Assembly (NCBI GenBank): GCA_013362385.1
Contig: JABFWC010000216.1
Span: 1-7,894, forward strand
Source of the DNA: Pseudarthrobacter sp.
Lineage (GTDB): Bacteria > Actinomycetota > Actinomycetes > Actinomycetales > Micrococcaceae
Direction of reading: 5' to 3'
DNA: 7,894 nucleotides
Shown here: piece by piece, positions 1 through 6,216 of the stretch
Layout: every line of letters begins with the position of its first letter
Position numbering within the stretch: position 1 is the stretch's first letter
Notes under the pieces: model-generated
What the model was told of the DNA's origin: nothing
Seen by the model: only the letters and a program-made list of their open reading frames with translations
Database searches by the model: none
Program-made: the position numbers and the translations under genes

Positions 1-352
1 CCACGCAGAAAAAATTTGTCTTACCTCGGAAACATTTGACGCCTGCCAAACCGTTGTGGCACGCGCGCGTGTTGAATTTGCGTAAGCGCTTGCACCCTAC
101 TCGCCAGTACTAACTTTTAGCTGTCGAAACACGGTTTGAAATGACCTCAGGGGGCCGCCTAGCGTGGAGCGCGGCCCGGGATGGCATGTCCTTCCCGGAA
201 GTCGCGGGGTCCTACCCAGGCCCTGTCTTTCCTCGATACACAACGGCGTCCCAGATGACGCCTGCGGTGTTATCGGGCAGCCGGAGTGGCCGAGGGCCGA
301 GGGCATCCGCCCGTCTTCCCCGAACAGTTACCACTCCGCGAGAAGAGCAACA
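1..352. other. Non-coding upstream/leader region of the GH68 gene
   Basis: I see no supportable gene in these 352 bases. The first ~140 bases are clearly more AT-rich than the rest of the window, as expected for a promoter region, and contain the LacI-type operator at 81-94. Several -35-like hexamers are present (TTGACG 36-41, TTGAAT 72-77, TTGCAC 90-95), but none has a convincing -10 at 16-18 bp, so I do not fix a promoter. If transcription starts near 120, the mRNA leader would be about 230 nt. It contains small inverted repeats: GGGCCGC 152-158 with GCGGCCC 171-177 (7 bp, 12-nt loop), GGCGTC 245-250 with GACGCC 257-262, and a tandem CCGAGGG at 290-303. These are seen in the sequence; a regulatory role is only a possibility. 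Confidence 0.6.
81..94. promoter_or_regulatory. LacI-family-type operator upstream of GH68 gene
   Basis: CGTAAGCGCTTGCA contains the perfect 8-bp palindrome AAGCGCTT and fits the TGnAAnCGnTTnCA pattern typical of LacI/GalR-family operators except at the first base. It matches 12 of 14 positions of the operator between the alpha-glucosidase and sugar-binding protein genes (6219-6232). It overlaps the -35-like hexamer TTGCAC (90-95), a position suited to repression. Its distance of about 260 bp from the GH68 start codon implies a long leader. The regulator and its effector are unknown. Confidence 0.6.
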
Positions 353-1948
353 ATGCACAAGCACCCCCATAACCGGATGCTGCGGTGGCGCCCCGCCGCC
401 GCGGCACTGGCGGCGGCCGTAGCGGCCTCCGCTTTCCTGGCCGTTCCCTCCGCCCAGGCCAATGAACCGGCGGATCCCCCGGCAGGCCAGGAGCTGCCGG
501 CCCCCACGCCGGGCTTCGCCCTCCCCACGGAACACTCGCAGCAGGCGTTCGACCCGGCGTCGGACTTCACCTCCAAGTGGACCCGCGCCGATGCCAAGCA
601 GATCATGGCGCAAAGCAACCCCAACGTCGCCCCAGGCCAGAACTCCATGAGCCCGGACGTTTCCATGCCGGAGATCCCCGAGGATTTCCCGGCCATGAAT
701 GACGACGTGTGGGTTTGGGACACCTGGTCCCTGACCGACGAGAACGCCAACCAGATCAGCTACAAGGGCTGGGACGTCGTCTTTTCCCTCGTGGCCGACC
801 GCCACGCAGGCTACGGCTTCGACCAGCGCCACTGGAACGCCCGGATCGGCTACTTCTTCCGCAAGACCAACGCCGACCCGGCCAAGGACAAGTGGAACTA
901 CGGCGGACACCTGTTCCTGGACAACACCTCCATTGGCAACACGGAGTGGTCCGGTTCCACCCGCCTGATGCAGGGCGACCACGTCAACGTCTTCTACACC
1001 GCCACCACCTTCTACGACGTGGCCGAGCGCAACGCAGGCGGCGGCGGAATCGCCCCGGATGCCGCGATTGCCAAGGCCCTGGGCAACATCCACGCCGACA
1101 AGAACGGTGTGACTTTCGACGGCTTCGAGCACACCAAGCTGCTGGAGCCGGACGGAAAGATGTACCAGACCAAGGCGCAGAACCCCGGCTTCGCGTTCCG
1201 TGACCCGTACACGTTTGCCGACCCCGCCTACCCGGGCAAGACCTTCATGGTCTTCGAAGGCAACACCGCCGGCAACCGCGGCGACTACAAGTGCAAGGGC
1301 GAAGACCTGGGATACCAGCCGGGCGACCCCCATGCTGAGAACGTCAACGACGTCCAGAACAGCGGCGCGAACTACCAGACCGCGAACGTGGGACTGGCAG
1401 TTGCCGACAACAAGGAGCTGACCAAGTGGTCCTTCCTGCCGCCGGTCCTCTCGGCGAACTGCGTGAACGACCAGACCGAGCGCCCGCAGATCTTCATCCA
1501 GAACGAAAACGGCAAGAACAAGTACTACCTGTACACGATCAGCCACCAGTTCACCTACGCGGCCGGCATGCGCGGCCCCGACGGCGTCTACGGCTTCGTG
1601 GGCGACGGCGTCCGCTCCGACTTCCAGCCGGTCAACAACAGCGGCCTGGCGCTCGGATCCCCCACGGACCTCAACCTTCCCGCGAACAACCCGAGCGGGA
1701 CGATTTCCGACCAGCAGAACGGCCGCCAGTTCCAGGCCTACTCGCACTACGTGCAGCCGGGCGGCCTCGTGCAGTCGTTCATCGACAACGTCAATGGAGT
1801 GCGCGGCGGGTCCCTGTCCCCGACCGTGAAGATCAACTTCAAGAACGGCGTCACCCGGGTTGACCGCAGCTTCGGCCGGAACGGCCTGGGCCCGTTCGGC
1901 TACCTGCCCACCAACGTCAGGGTCGGCGGCGAAGGCCTCTACAAGTAG
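353..1948 (+). CDS. Secreted levansucrase / beta-fructofuranosidase (GH68)
   Basis: This 531-residue secreted enzyme splits sucrose, releases glucose and transfers fructose to water, sugars or a growing levan-type chain. Residues 1-36 are a signal peptide: a basic start, an Ala/Leu/Val core and a PSAQA cleavage site before N37. GH68 landmarks appear in order: VWDTW with nucleophile D123, WSGS at 199-202, FRDPY with transition-state stabiliser D284, and DQTERP with acid/base E376. C314 and C370 have the same spacing to D284 and E376 as the C339-C395 disulfide relative to D309 and E401 in Gluconacetobacter LsdA, so a disulfide is likely. The DQTERP form also resembles proteobacterial rather than Bacillus SacB enzymes. 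The reading frame is open upstream to 164, but I chose 353 because the signal peptide begins there and AGAAGAG lies 5 nt before it. A LacI-type operator lies upstream at 81-94 and a hairpin terminator follows. GH68 is near certain; sequence alone does not separate levansucrase from a transfructosylating beta-fructofuranosidase. Confidence 0.95.
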   Translation: MHKHPHNRMLRWRPAAAALAAAVAASAFLAVPSAQANEPADPPAGQELPAPTPGFALPTEHSQQAFDPASDFTSKWTRADAKQIMAQSNPNVAPGQNSMSPDVSMPEIPEDFPAMNDDVWVWDTWSLTDENANQISYKGWDVVFSLVADRHAGYGFDQRHWNARIGYFFRKTNADPAKDKWNYGGHLFLDNTSIGNTEWSGSTRLMQGDHVNVFYTATTFYDVAERNAGGGGIAPDAAIAKALGNIHADKNGVTFDGFEHTKLLEPDGKMYQTKAQNPGFAFRDPYTFADPAYPGKTFMVFEGNTAGNRGDYKCKGEDLGYQPGDPHAENVNDVQNSGANYQTANVGLAVADNKELTKWSFLPPVLSANCVNDQTERPQIFIQNENGKNKYYLYTISHQFTYAAGMRGPDGVYGFVGDGVRSDFQPVNNSGLALGSPTDLNLPANNPSGTISDQQNGRQFQAYSHYVQPGGLVQSFIDNVNGVRGGSLSPTVKINFKNGVTRVDRSFGRNGLGPFGYLPTNVRVGGEGLYK

Positions 1949-1975
1949 GCTGCCGCTGATTGCTGCAACACACCG

Positions 1976-2020
1976 CTCAGGCGGGGATGTCCTTGGGGGC
2001 TTCCCCGCCTGAGTCCTTTT
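1976..2020 (+). terminator. Rho-independent terminator of the GH68 gene
   Basis: CTCAGGCGGGG (1976-1986) pairs perfectly with CCCCGCCTGAG (2003-2013), and A1987-T2002 extends the stem to 12 bp with a 14-nt loop. TCCTTTT follows. It lies 27 nt after the GH68 stop codon and separates this transcript from the Asp23-type operon downstream. The T tract is short but the stem is very strong. Confidence 0.85.
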
Positions 2021-2089
2021 AACCAGGCAGGTGCGGCTCCTGTTGCCATGGCCCGCGGGATTTCCGGCGCATCTGTCGCAGGCTGGGGA

Positions 2090-2095
2090 TAGGGT
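2090..2095 (+). promoter_or_regulatory. Possible -10 element of the Asp23-type operon
   Basis: TAGGGT, within GGGGATAGGGTGG, resembles the common actinobacterial -10 hexamer and lies 26 nt before the first start codon of the operon. No good -35 is visible at the standard distance, so this is tentative. The operon is likely to start between the GH68 terminator and 2122. Nothing else is apparent in that roughly 100-bp gap. Confidence 0.25.
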
Positions 2096-2121
2096 GGAAG
2101 CAACAGAAGGGGGAGTGCCTG

Positions 2122-2577
2122 ATGGAATACCAGAACCCACAACCCGATGCCGTGGTGCAACGCCATGCTGTCGCCCGCCCGGTCCCTGGCCCGGGCCGGA
2201 CCGTGATCTCGGAAACCGCGGTCGCCAAGGTGGCAGGAATCGCGGCGCGGGCGGTTCCCGGCGTCTACTCCCTGGGCTCGGGGCCGTCCCGCGCGCTGGG
2301 CGCCATCCGCGACGCCGTGGGAAGCTCGGACCATGCCGCAGGTGTCCGCGCCGAAGTCGGCGAAACCCAGGTGGCCGTGGACATCAGCCTGGTGGCAAGC
2401 TATGGCACGCCCCTGCATTCACTGGCCAACGAAGTCCGCGCGGCGGTCTACCGCGCCGTCGAGGAACTGGTGGGACTGCAGGTCATTGAGGTGAACGTCG
2501 AGATCACCGACGTCTACGTGCCGCCGCCGGTCAAACCCACTGCGGCCGCTTCCCCCGAGCGGGAGGCGCTGCTGTGA
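2122..2577 (+). CDS. Asp23/Gls24 family envelope stress response protein
   Basis: This 151-residue protein has no signal peptide or membrane helix. The family resemblance lies in the GRTVISETAVAKVAGIAA segment (residues 25-42, followed by R43 and the AVPGVY motif at 44-49) and in GVRAEVGETQVAVDISL (74-90), followed by an amphipathic helix and a closing strand (VIEVNVEITDVYVP, 121-134). The tail is Pro/Ala-rich and looks disordered. In Firmicutes, Asp23 is an abundant cytoplasmic protein held at the membrane by AmaP and linked to cell-envelope stress; the actinobacterial relatives are poorly characterised. AAGGGGGA at 2107-2114 sits 7 nt before the ATG, an excellent ribosome binding site. It is the first gene of a five-gene operon and overlaps the next start by 4 nt (GTGA). 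Family assignment is firm; function is inferred. Confidence 0.9.
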   Translation: MEYQNPQPDAVVQRHAVARPVPGPGRTVISETAVAKVAGIAARAVPGVYSLGSGPSRALGAIRDAVGSSDHAAGVRAEVGETQVAVDISLVASYGTPLHSLANEVRAAVYRAVEELVGLQVIEVNVEITDVYVPPPVKPTAAASPEREALL

Positions 2578-2765
2578 ACCTCACCGTCGCAGGCACGGCA
2601 CTCGGGGCCTTCGTCGCCTTCATGTCCCTGCAGTTCGGACTCTGGGGCTTCCTCGTGTCGCTGCTCTTCATGGCCATTGGCGCCCTCCTGGGCCGCGCCG
2701 CAGAAGGAAAGCTGGACCTGCGGGGCGTGTTCGACGCCATCACCGGCCGGCGCTCGTCCTCATGA
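2574..2765 (+). CDS. Small membrane protein, DUF2273-like
   Basis: This 63-residue protein is almost entirely a hydrophobic hairpin or long helix pair (about residues 5-40), followed by GRAAEGKLDLRGVFDAI and a short basic/serine tail. Small proteins of this design (DUF2273 type, with a G-x-LDL-like motif after the membrane segment) are regular partners of Asp23/Gls24 genes, where they are thought to be membrane components. The start is GTG, overlapping the previous stop as GTGA, with GGGAGG at 2561-2566 placed 7 nt upstream. It shares a 4-nt ATGA overlap with the next gene. The match to DUF2273 rests on size, topology and neighbourhood rather than a computed alignment. Confidence 0.85.
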   Translation: MNLTVAGTALGAFVAFMSLQFGLWGFLVSLLFMAIGALLGRAAEGKLDLRGVFDAITGRRSSS

Positions 2766-3142
2766 GCGCGTCCGCGCCGGCTGTCCGCGGGCAGGCGTTC
2801 AGCGGCCACAACCGGATAAGCACCCAAGCACTGACTAGCCTTGCCAAGGTGGCGGCTGCCCGTGCTCTTGGTGTCGATCCGCAGGATGTCCGTGCGGACT
2901 GGGCGGACGACGACGGGCTCCTGGCTTTGTCCCTCGTGACACCCATTGGCATCCCGCCGCTGCAGGCCGTTGAGCTTGACCCGGCCCGGGTCGATGCTGC
3001 AGGCGGTTCCATTTGGGACAGGACGGTTGCGGCCAAGGCACAAATCCTGGCGACCGTCTCGGAACTTAGCGGGTCCCGGTTGAGCCGGGTGGACATCCGG
3101 ATCAGCGGGGCCAGGATGAGCCAGGGAGGACGGGTGCGATGA
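2762..3142 (+). CDS. Diverged Asp23/Gls24-like protein
   Basis: This is a 126-residue soluble protein with no signal peptide or membrane helix. It follows the Gls24 plan: an N-terminal helix (ISTQALTSLAKVAAARALGV, 19-38), a strand pair around VRADWADDDGLLALSLVTP (43-61), a helix with repeated Ala/Val near 85-103, and a final strand, SRVDIRISGARM (108-119). It lacks the TVISETAV signature of the first gene, so it looks like a second, diverged paralogue that might pair with it. It starts at the ATG in the ATGA overlap with the upstream gene. No clear Shine-Dalgarno precedes it, which suggests translation coupled to the gene before it. It is commonly annotated as hypothetical; the Gls24 resemblance is my structural reading. 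Confidence 0.85.
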   Translation: MSASAPAVRGQAFSGHNRISTQALTSLAKVAAARALGVDPQDVRADWADDDGLLALSLVTPIGIPPLQAVELDPARVDAAGGSIWDRTVAAKAQILATVSELSGSRLSRVDIRISGARMSQGGRVR

Positions 3143-3774
3143 GCAGCAGCGTCGAGAACCGGCCGCCGGACACCCGCCGGGCAAACCGGGGCCCGGACAT
3201 GCGCCGGATCCTGTACCGCGAAACCCACTCCTCACGGGCAGCGGTGGCAACCGTTGCCGCCGTCCTAGTCATGGTGCTCGCCGCCTATGGTGTCCTGGAG
3301 GCCGGAGTCCACGCCGTCGGCCAGCCTGCCTGGCTGATCGAGCCGCAGGTGGCGGCGCAGCGCATCATCGATCTCCCGGCAGGGATGCCGGCCATGCTGC
3401 TGGTGGCGATCGGTGCGGTGCTGGCCATGCTCGGACTGGTTTTCCTCCTCAATGGCATCCTGCCCGGAAGACGGGCCCGCCATCGGCTGGCCGGCGTGCA
3501 GCAGGACGGCCTTCCGGCTGTCGTCGTGGATGACGAAGTCATCGCTTCGTCACTCGCGCGCCGCGCCAGGCTGGCCGCGAACGTCACCCCGGAACAGGTC
3601 ATGGTGGTGGTTTCCCAGCGGCAGGTATTGGTGAACGTAAGGCCCACTTCCGGCGTCCCGGTGAACCCGGACGTGGTGCTCGCCGCCGTCCGCGACGAAC
3701 TGGACCAGATGCTGCTCGATCCGGATCCGGAAGTGCGCGTCAACGTGACGTCGTCCGGGGTGATTGGAGCATGA
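3139..3774 (+). CDS. Membrane protein, DUF6286/AmaP-like, of Asp23 operon
   Basis: This 211-residue protein has a basic, disordered cytosolic start (residues 1-32), a first membrane helix at about 33-58, an external loop of about 25 residues containing QPAWLIEP, and a second helix at about 83-108. A positively charged RRARHR stretch follows the second helix, consistent with the tail lying in the cytoplasm. The tail (about 118-211) alternates helices and Val-rich strands (VMVVVSQRQVLVNVRPT, 154-170; EVRVNVT, 198-204), like the small alpha/beta domains of AmaP-type anchors. GGGAGGA at 3124-3130 is 8 nt from the ATG, which overlaps the preceding stop as ATGA. A role in anchoring the Gls24-type proteins at the membrane is inferred from the neighbourhood. 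DUF6286 is my best family guess. Confidence 0.85.
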   Translation: MSSSVENRPPDTRRANRGPDMRRILYRETHSSRAAVATVAAVLVMVLAAYGVLEAGVHAVGQPAWLIEPQVAAQRIIDLPAGMPAMLLVAIGAVLAMLGLVFLLNGILPGRRARHRLAGVQQDGLPAVVVDDEVIASSLARRARLAANVTPEQVMVVVSQRQVLVNVRPTSGVPVNPDVVLAAVRDELDQMLLDPDPEVRVNVTSSGVIGA

Positions 3775-4382
3775 ACAGCACGCCGGCACTGTTCAACCGC
3801 ATACTGCTCGCTGCCTTGGGCGTGATACTGCTGGCAGCCGGCGTCCTGCTGGTGCTGCTGGCAACCGTGCCCGCCGTGGCCCCCTGGTGGCATCACTGGG
3901 CAGCCGGGGCCTGGGACGGCGTCAACCAGGCCTTCAACTCAACCCGCTTCCCCGGGCGGAGCGAAAGCTGGCTGTGGATCGTCGTTGCCGTGGTGCTGCT
4001 CCTACTGATCGGGCTGATGGTGGCCTGGATCGCCCAACAGGGCAAGGGCCGTTCAAATCTGCTGGCCGCTGACTATGATCCCGGCGATGTTCCCGGTGAC
4101 GTGCGGATCGGCGGCGGCGTTGCGGAACAGGCCCTCAAGCACGCCCTCGAAGGCCGCCCGGACCTCGCCGGGGCCACCGTCACCACCTACGACGTCAAGG
4201 GATCCCCGGCCCTGAAGGTGCGGCTGATGCCGAGGCAAGGAGTGGCTCCGCACCTGCTCGCGGCCGAAGTGTCCGGACTTTTGGCCGCCCTGGAAACCGT
4301 CGTGGGCAAAGAGATGCCGGTCCTGATCCACATCGGAGCCGGAGCGCGGACGCGTTTCGGCAGGGCCGAGCGCGTCCGCTGA
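3771..4382 (+). CDS. AmaP-like membrane anchor protein of Asp23 operon
   Basis: This 203-residue protein has a membrane helix at about 9-34, an external Trp-rich loop (PWWHHW, 38-43), a second helix at about 66-88, and a cytosolic tail of about 110 residues. The tail has the helix-strand pattern VAEQALKHALEGRPDLAGAT then VTTYDVKGSPALKVRLM. This is the architecture of AmaP, which tethers Asp23 to the membrane in Staphylococcus. It resembles the upstream gene in topology, so the operon encodes two anchor-type proteins alongside two Gls24-type proteins. The ATG overlaps the previous stop by 4 nt (ATGA). It is the last gene of the operon; its final codons form half of a hairpin (4346-4379), and its stop is only 4 bp from that of the convergent alpha-glucosidase. 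The AmaP assignment is by architecture and context. Confidence 0.85.
   Translation: MNSTPALFNRILLAALGVILLAAGVLLVLLATVPAVAPWWHHWAAGAWDGVNQAFNSTRFPGRSESWLWIVVAVVLLLLIGLMVAWIAQQGKGRSNLLAADYDPGDVPGDVRIGGGVAEQALKHALEGRPDLAGATVTTYDVKGSPALKVRLMPRQGVAPHLLAAEVSGLLAALETVVGKEMPVLIHIGAGARTRFGRAERVR
4346..4379 (-). terminator. Hairpin terminator of GH13 gene, inside operon 3' end
   Basis: GCGGACGCG (4346-4354) pairs perfectly with CGCGTCCGC (4371-4379), and an inner TCGG (4357-4360) pairs with CCGA (4366-4369) around a 5-nt loop. On the minus strand the hairpin starts 8 nt after the GH13 stop codon, the usual place for a terminator. On the plus strand it ends directly at the TGA of the last operon gene. 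There is no T tract in either direction, so it would be a tail-less (I-shaped) terminator or an mRNA 3'-end stabiliser. It could also serve both convergent transcripts. Confidence 0.5.
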
Positions 4383-4386
4383 CCGG

Positions 4387-6192
4387 TTACCCGCGTTGCA
4401 GATATACGGTGCTGTCCACGGGCACCTCCTGCATTCCGGCCCAGTCTTCAGCCGGTTCCGGGCCGCTGGAGAGTACTACCTTGAACCCCTCCGGGACGGG
4501 GGCCGACGCGAATCCCATGTTGGCCACCACCAGGACGTCTCCGTTCCGGAAAGCCAGCAGACCGCTGTCCGGGGCGTGCTCATCCGTCCATTCCACCGTC
4601 CCCTGCCCCAGCCGCCGGACGGAACGGAACCTCAGCGCGGCCCGGTACAACTCAAGGGTTGAGCCTTCCTCGCCGTCCTGTTGGTCGGCGGCCAGCGGAC
4701 CGAAACTTTCCGGCTGCGGAAGCCACGGCCGGGCTGCGGCACCGCCATGCGTGGCGGAGAAGCCAAAACCGGGCTGGTTCTCTTCCCACGGCAGCGGAAC
4801 CCTGCAGCCGTCCCGTCCAATTTCCGCGCCGCGAGTGCGGAAGAAGGTGGGGTCCTGCCTCGCCTCGGCGGGGAGTGTGGTGTGCTCCGGAAGCCCCAGT
4901 TCCTCGCCCTGGTAAAGGTAGGCCGAGCCGGGCAGCGCGAGGGCTACCAAGGTGGCGGCGCGGGCCCGAGCCAGGCCCAGGGCGGCATCGGGCTGTTCGT
5001 CGAATTCGGCGATGCCTTTTGGAAAGGTGGTGGGGTCCTTGAGCCCGAACCGGGTGGCATGCCGCACAGTGTCGTGGTTGCTCAGCACCCAGGTGCAGGG
5101 GGCGCCCACCGACTCCGCCGCTGCCAGCGAAGCTTCGATGGCTTCGGCCATGCGCTCGGCGTCCCAGCCGGCCAGCAGGAAATCGAAATTGAAGGCCTGC
5201 TGCATCTCGTCCGGCCGGACGTACCTCGCCAGCCGCTCTGCCGGTTCCACCCAGGCCTCCGCGACCATCATCCGGTCTCCACCGTATTCGTCCAGGACCC
5301 TGCGCCAGTCCCGGTAAATGTCGTGCACGCCGTCCTGGTCGAAAAACGGGGAAGGCGGGTACATCGGAGACACCGACCGGTGCGGTTCCTCCGCATCGGT
5401 GTGGGCGCCTGGTGCCTCACCGGGCAGGTGGCTGTCCGTGCGGGGCCTGGACGTACCTTCCACCATCGCGGCAACGCCTTCCCAGTCAGGAAGTCCGGCC
5501 TCCTTTACCAGGCCGTGGGCTACATCAACCCGGAACCCGTCCGCGCCACGGTCCAGCCAGAAGCGTAGAACGGCCCGCATCTCTTCCTGCACTTCGGCGT
5601 TTTCCCAGTTCAGGTCCGGCTGCTTGGTGTCGAAGAGGTGGAGGTACCACTGGCCAGGGGAGCCGTCCTGTTCACTCACGCGGGTCCAGGCAGGGCCGCC
5701 GAACACGGATTTCCAGTTGTTGGGCGGGCGGTTTCCGTCGCCTGAGCCCGGGGCCTCGTCCCTGCCTTCGCGGAAGATGTACCTGCCCCGTTCCGGGCTG
5801 CCGGGCGCTGCTGCGAGGGCCGCCTGAAACCAGGCGTGCTCGTCCGAGGTGTGGTTGGGTACCAGGTCCACGATGACCTTCATGCCGCGGCGGTGAGCGT
5901 CCTGCAACATCGCGTCGAAGTCGGCCAGGGACCCAAAAAGGGGATCCACCTGCCGGTAATCCGCAACGTCGTATCCGCCGTCGGCCTGCGGCGACTTATA
6001 GAACGGGGACAGCCAGATGGCGTCGACTCCCAGCTGTTCCAGATAGGGGAGCCGGTCCAGGACGCCGCGCAAATCGCCCATCCCGTCGCCGTCTCCATCG
6101 GCGAAGGAGCGGGGGTAGATCTGGTAGACGACGGCGTCGGACCACCAGGTGCCGGCGGCTGACGGAGGAGCGGGAACGGGCGGGTTGGACAT
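4387..6192 (-). CDS. GH13 alpha-glucosidase (oligo-1,6-glucosidase type)
   Basis: This 601-residue cytoplasmic enzyme, with no signal peptide, should hydrolyse the terminal alpha-glucosyl bond of imported short glucosides such as sucrose, maltose or isomaltose-type sugars. An (alpha/beta)8 barrel carries the GH13 regions: DLVPNHT at 109-115, QPDLNW at 191-196, GFRVDVAHG with nucleophile D223, VAEAW with acid/base E312, and SNHD with D374. The DGDGDGMGD loop (32-40) resembles the calcium loop of oligo-1,6-glucosidases. Residues 245-280 form a polar insert before FFDQDGVHDIYRDW. A C-terminal beta domain follows from about 515. V224, right after the nucleophile, is the position where Val or Thr affects alpha-1,6 versus alpha-1,4 preference in related enzymes; it does not settle substrate here. 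The RLDRD motif of sucrose isomerases is absent. GAGGGG (6199-6204, minus strand) is 6 nt before the ATG. It is divergent from the sugar importer and shares an operator with it, so joint regulation is likely. Confidence 0.94.
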   Translation of the reverse strand: MSNPPVPAPPSAAGTWWSDAVVYQIYPRSFADGDGDGMGDLRGVLDRLPYLEQLGVDAIWLSPFYKSPQADGGYDVADYRQVDPLFGSLADFDAMLQDAHRRGMKVIVDLVPNHTSDEHAWFQAALAAAPGSPERGRYIFREGRDEAPGSGDGNRPPNNWKSVFGGPAWTRVSEQDGSPGQWYLHLFDTKQPDLNWENAEVQEEMRAVLRFWLDRGADGFRVDVAHGLVKEAGLPDWEGVAAMVEGTSRPRTDSHLPGEAPGAHTDAEEPHRSVSPMYPPSPFFDQDGVHDIYRDWRRVLDEYGGDRMMVAEAWVEPAERLARYVRPDEMQQAFNFDFLLAGWDAERMAEAIEASLAAAESVGAPCTWVLSNHDTVRHATRFGLKDPTTFPKGIAEFDEQPDAALGLARARAATLVALALPGSAYLYQGEELGLPEHTTLPAEARQDPTFFRTRGAEIGRDGCRVPLPWEENQPGFGFSATHGGAAARPWLPQPESFGPLAADQQDGEEGSTLELYRAALRFRSVRRLGQGTVEWTDEHAPDSGLLAFRNGDVLVVANMGFASAPVPEGFKVVLSSGPEPAEDWAGMQEVPVDSTVYLQRG

Positions 6193-6216
6193 TTGGTTCC
6201 CCTCAGATAACTTTTT

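Noticed and set aside
127..137. AAAC-ACG-GTTT inverted repeat as a second operator before GH68
   Set aside because: Arms of only 4 bp and poor agreement with the TGnAAnCGnTTnCA pattern; below what I would report.
283..325. tRNA-Ser/Leu-like start (GGAGTGGCCGAGGGCCGAGGG)
   Set aside because: The D-arm-like stretch is not followed by an anticodon stem, a GGTTCGAATCC-type T arm or a closing acceptor stem; I regard it as coincidence.
164..352. Upstream in-frame extension of the GH68 gene to an ATG at 164 (63 extra residues)
   Set aside because: The signal peptide (MHKHPHNRMLRWRP then an Ala-rich core) clearly begins at 353 with a Shine-Dalgarno-like AGAAGAG; a 63-residue polar stretch before it would block export.
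2042..2062. SigB/SigH-type stress promoter before the Asp23 operon
   Set aside because: GTTG and GGGATT are present but separated by only about 11 bp, too close for a GTTT-N14-16-GGGTAT promoter.
212..2140. Long minus-strand open frame (642 codons) opposite the GH68 gene
   Set aside because: It is the mirror of a high-GC gene with GC-rich third positions. It has Val/Gly/Ala/Arg-rich low-complexity composition, no recognisable domain, and runs across the GH68 terminator.
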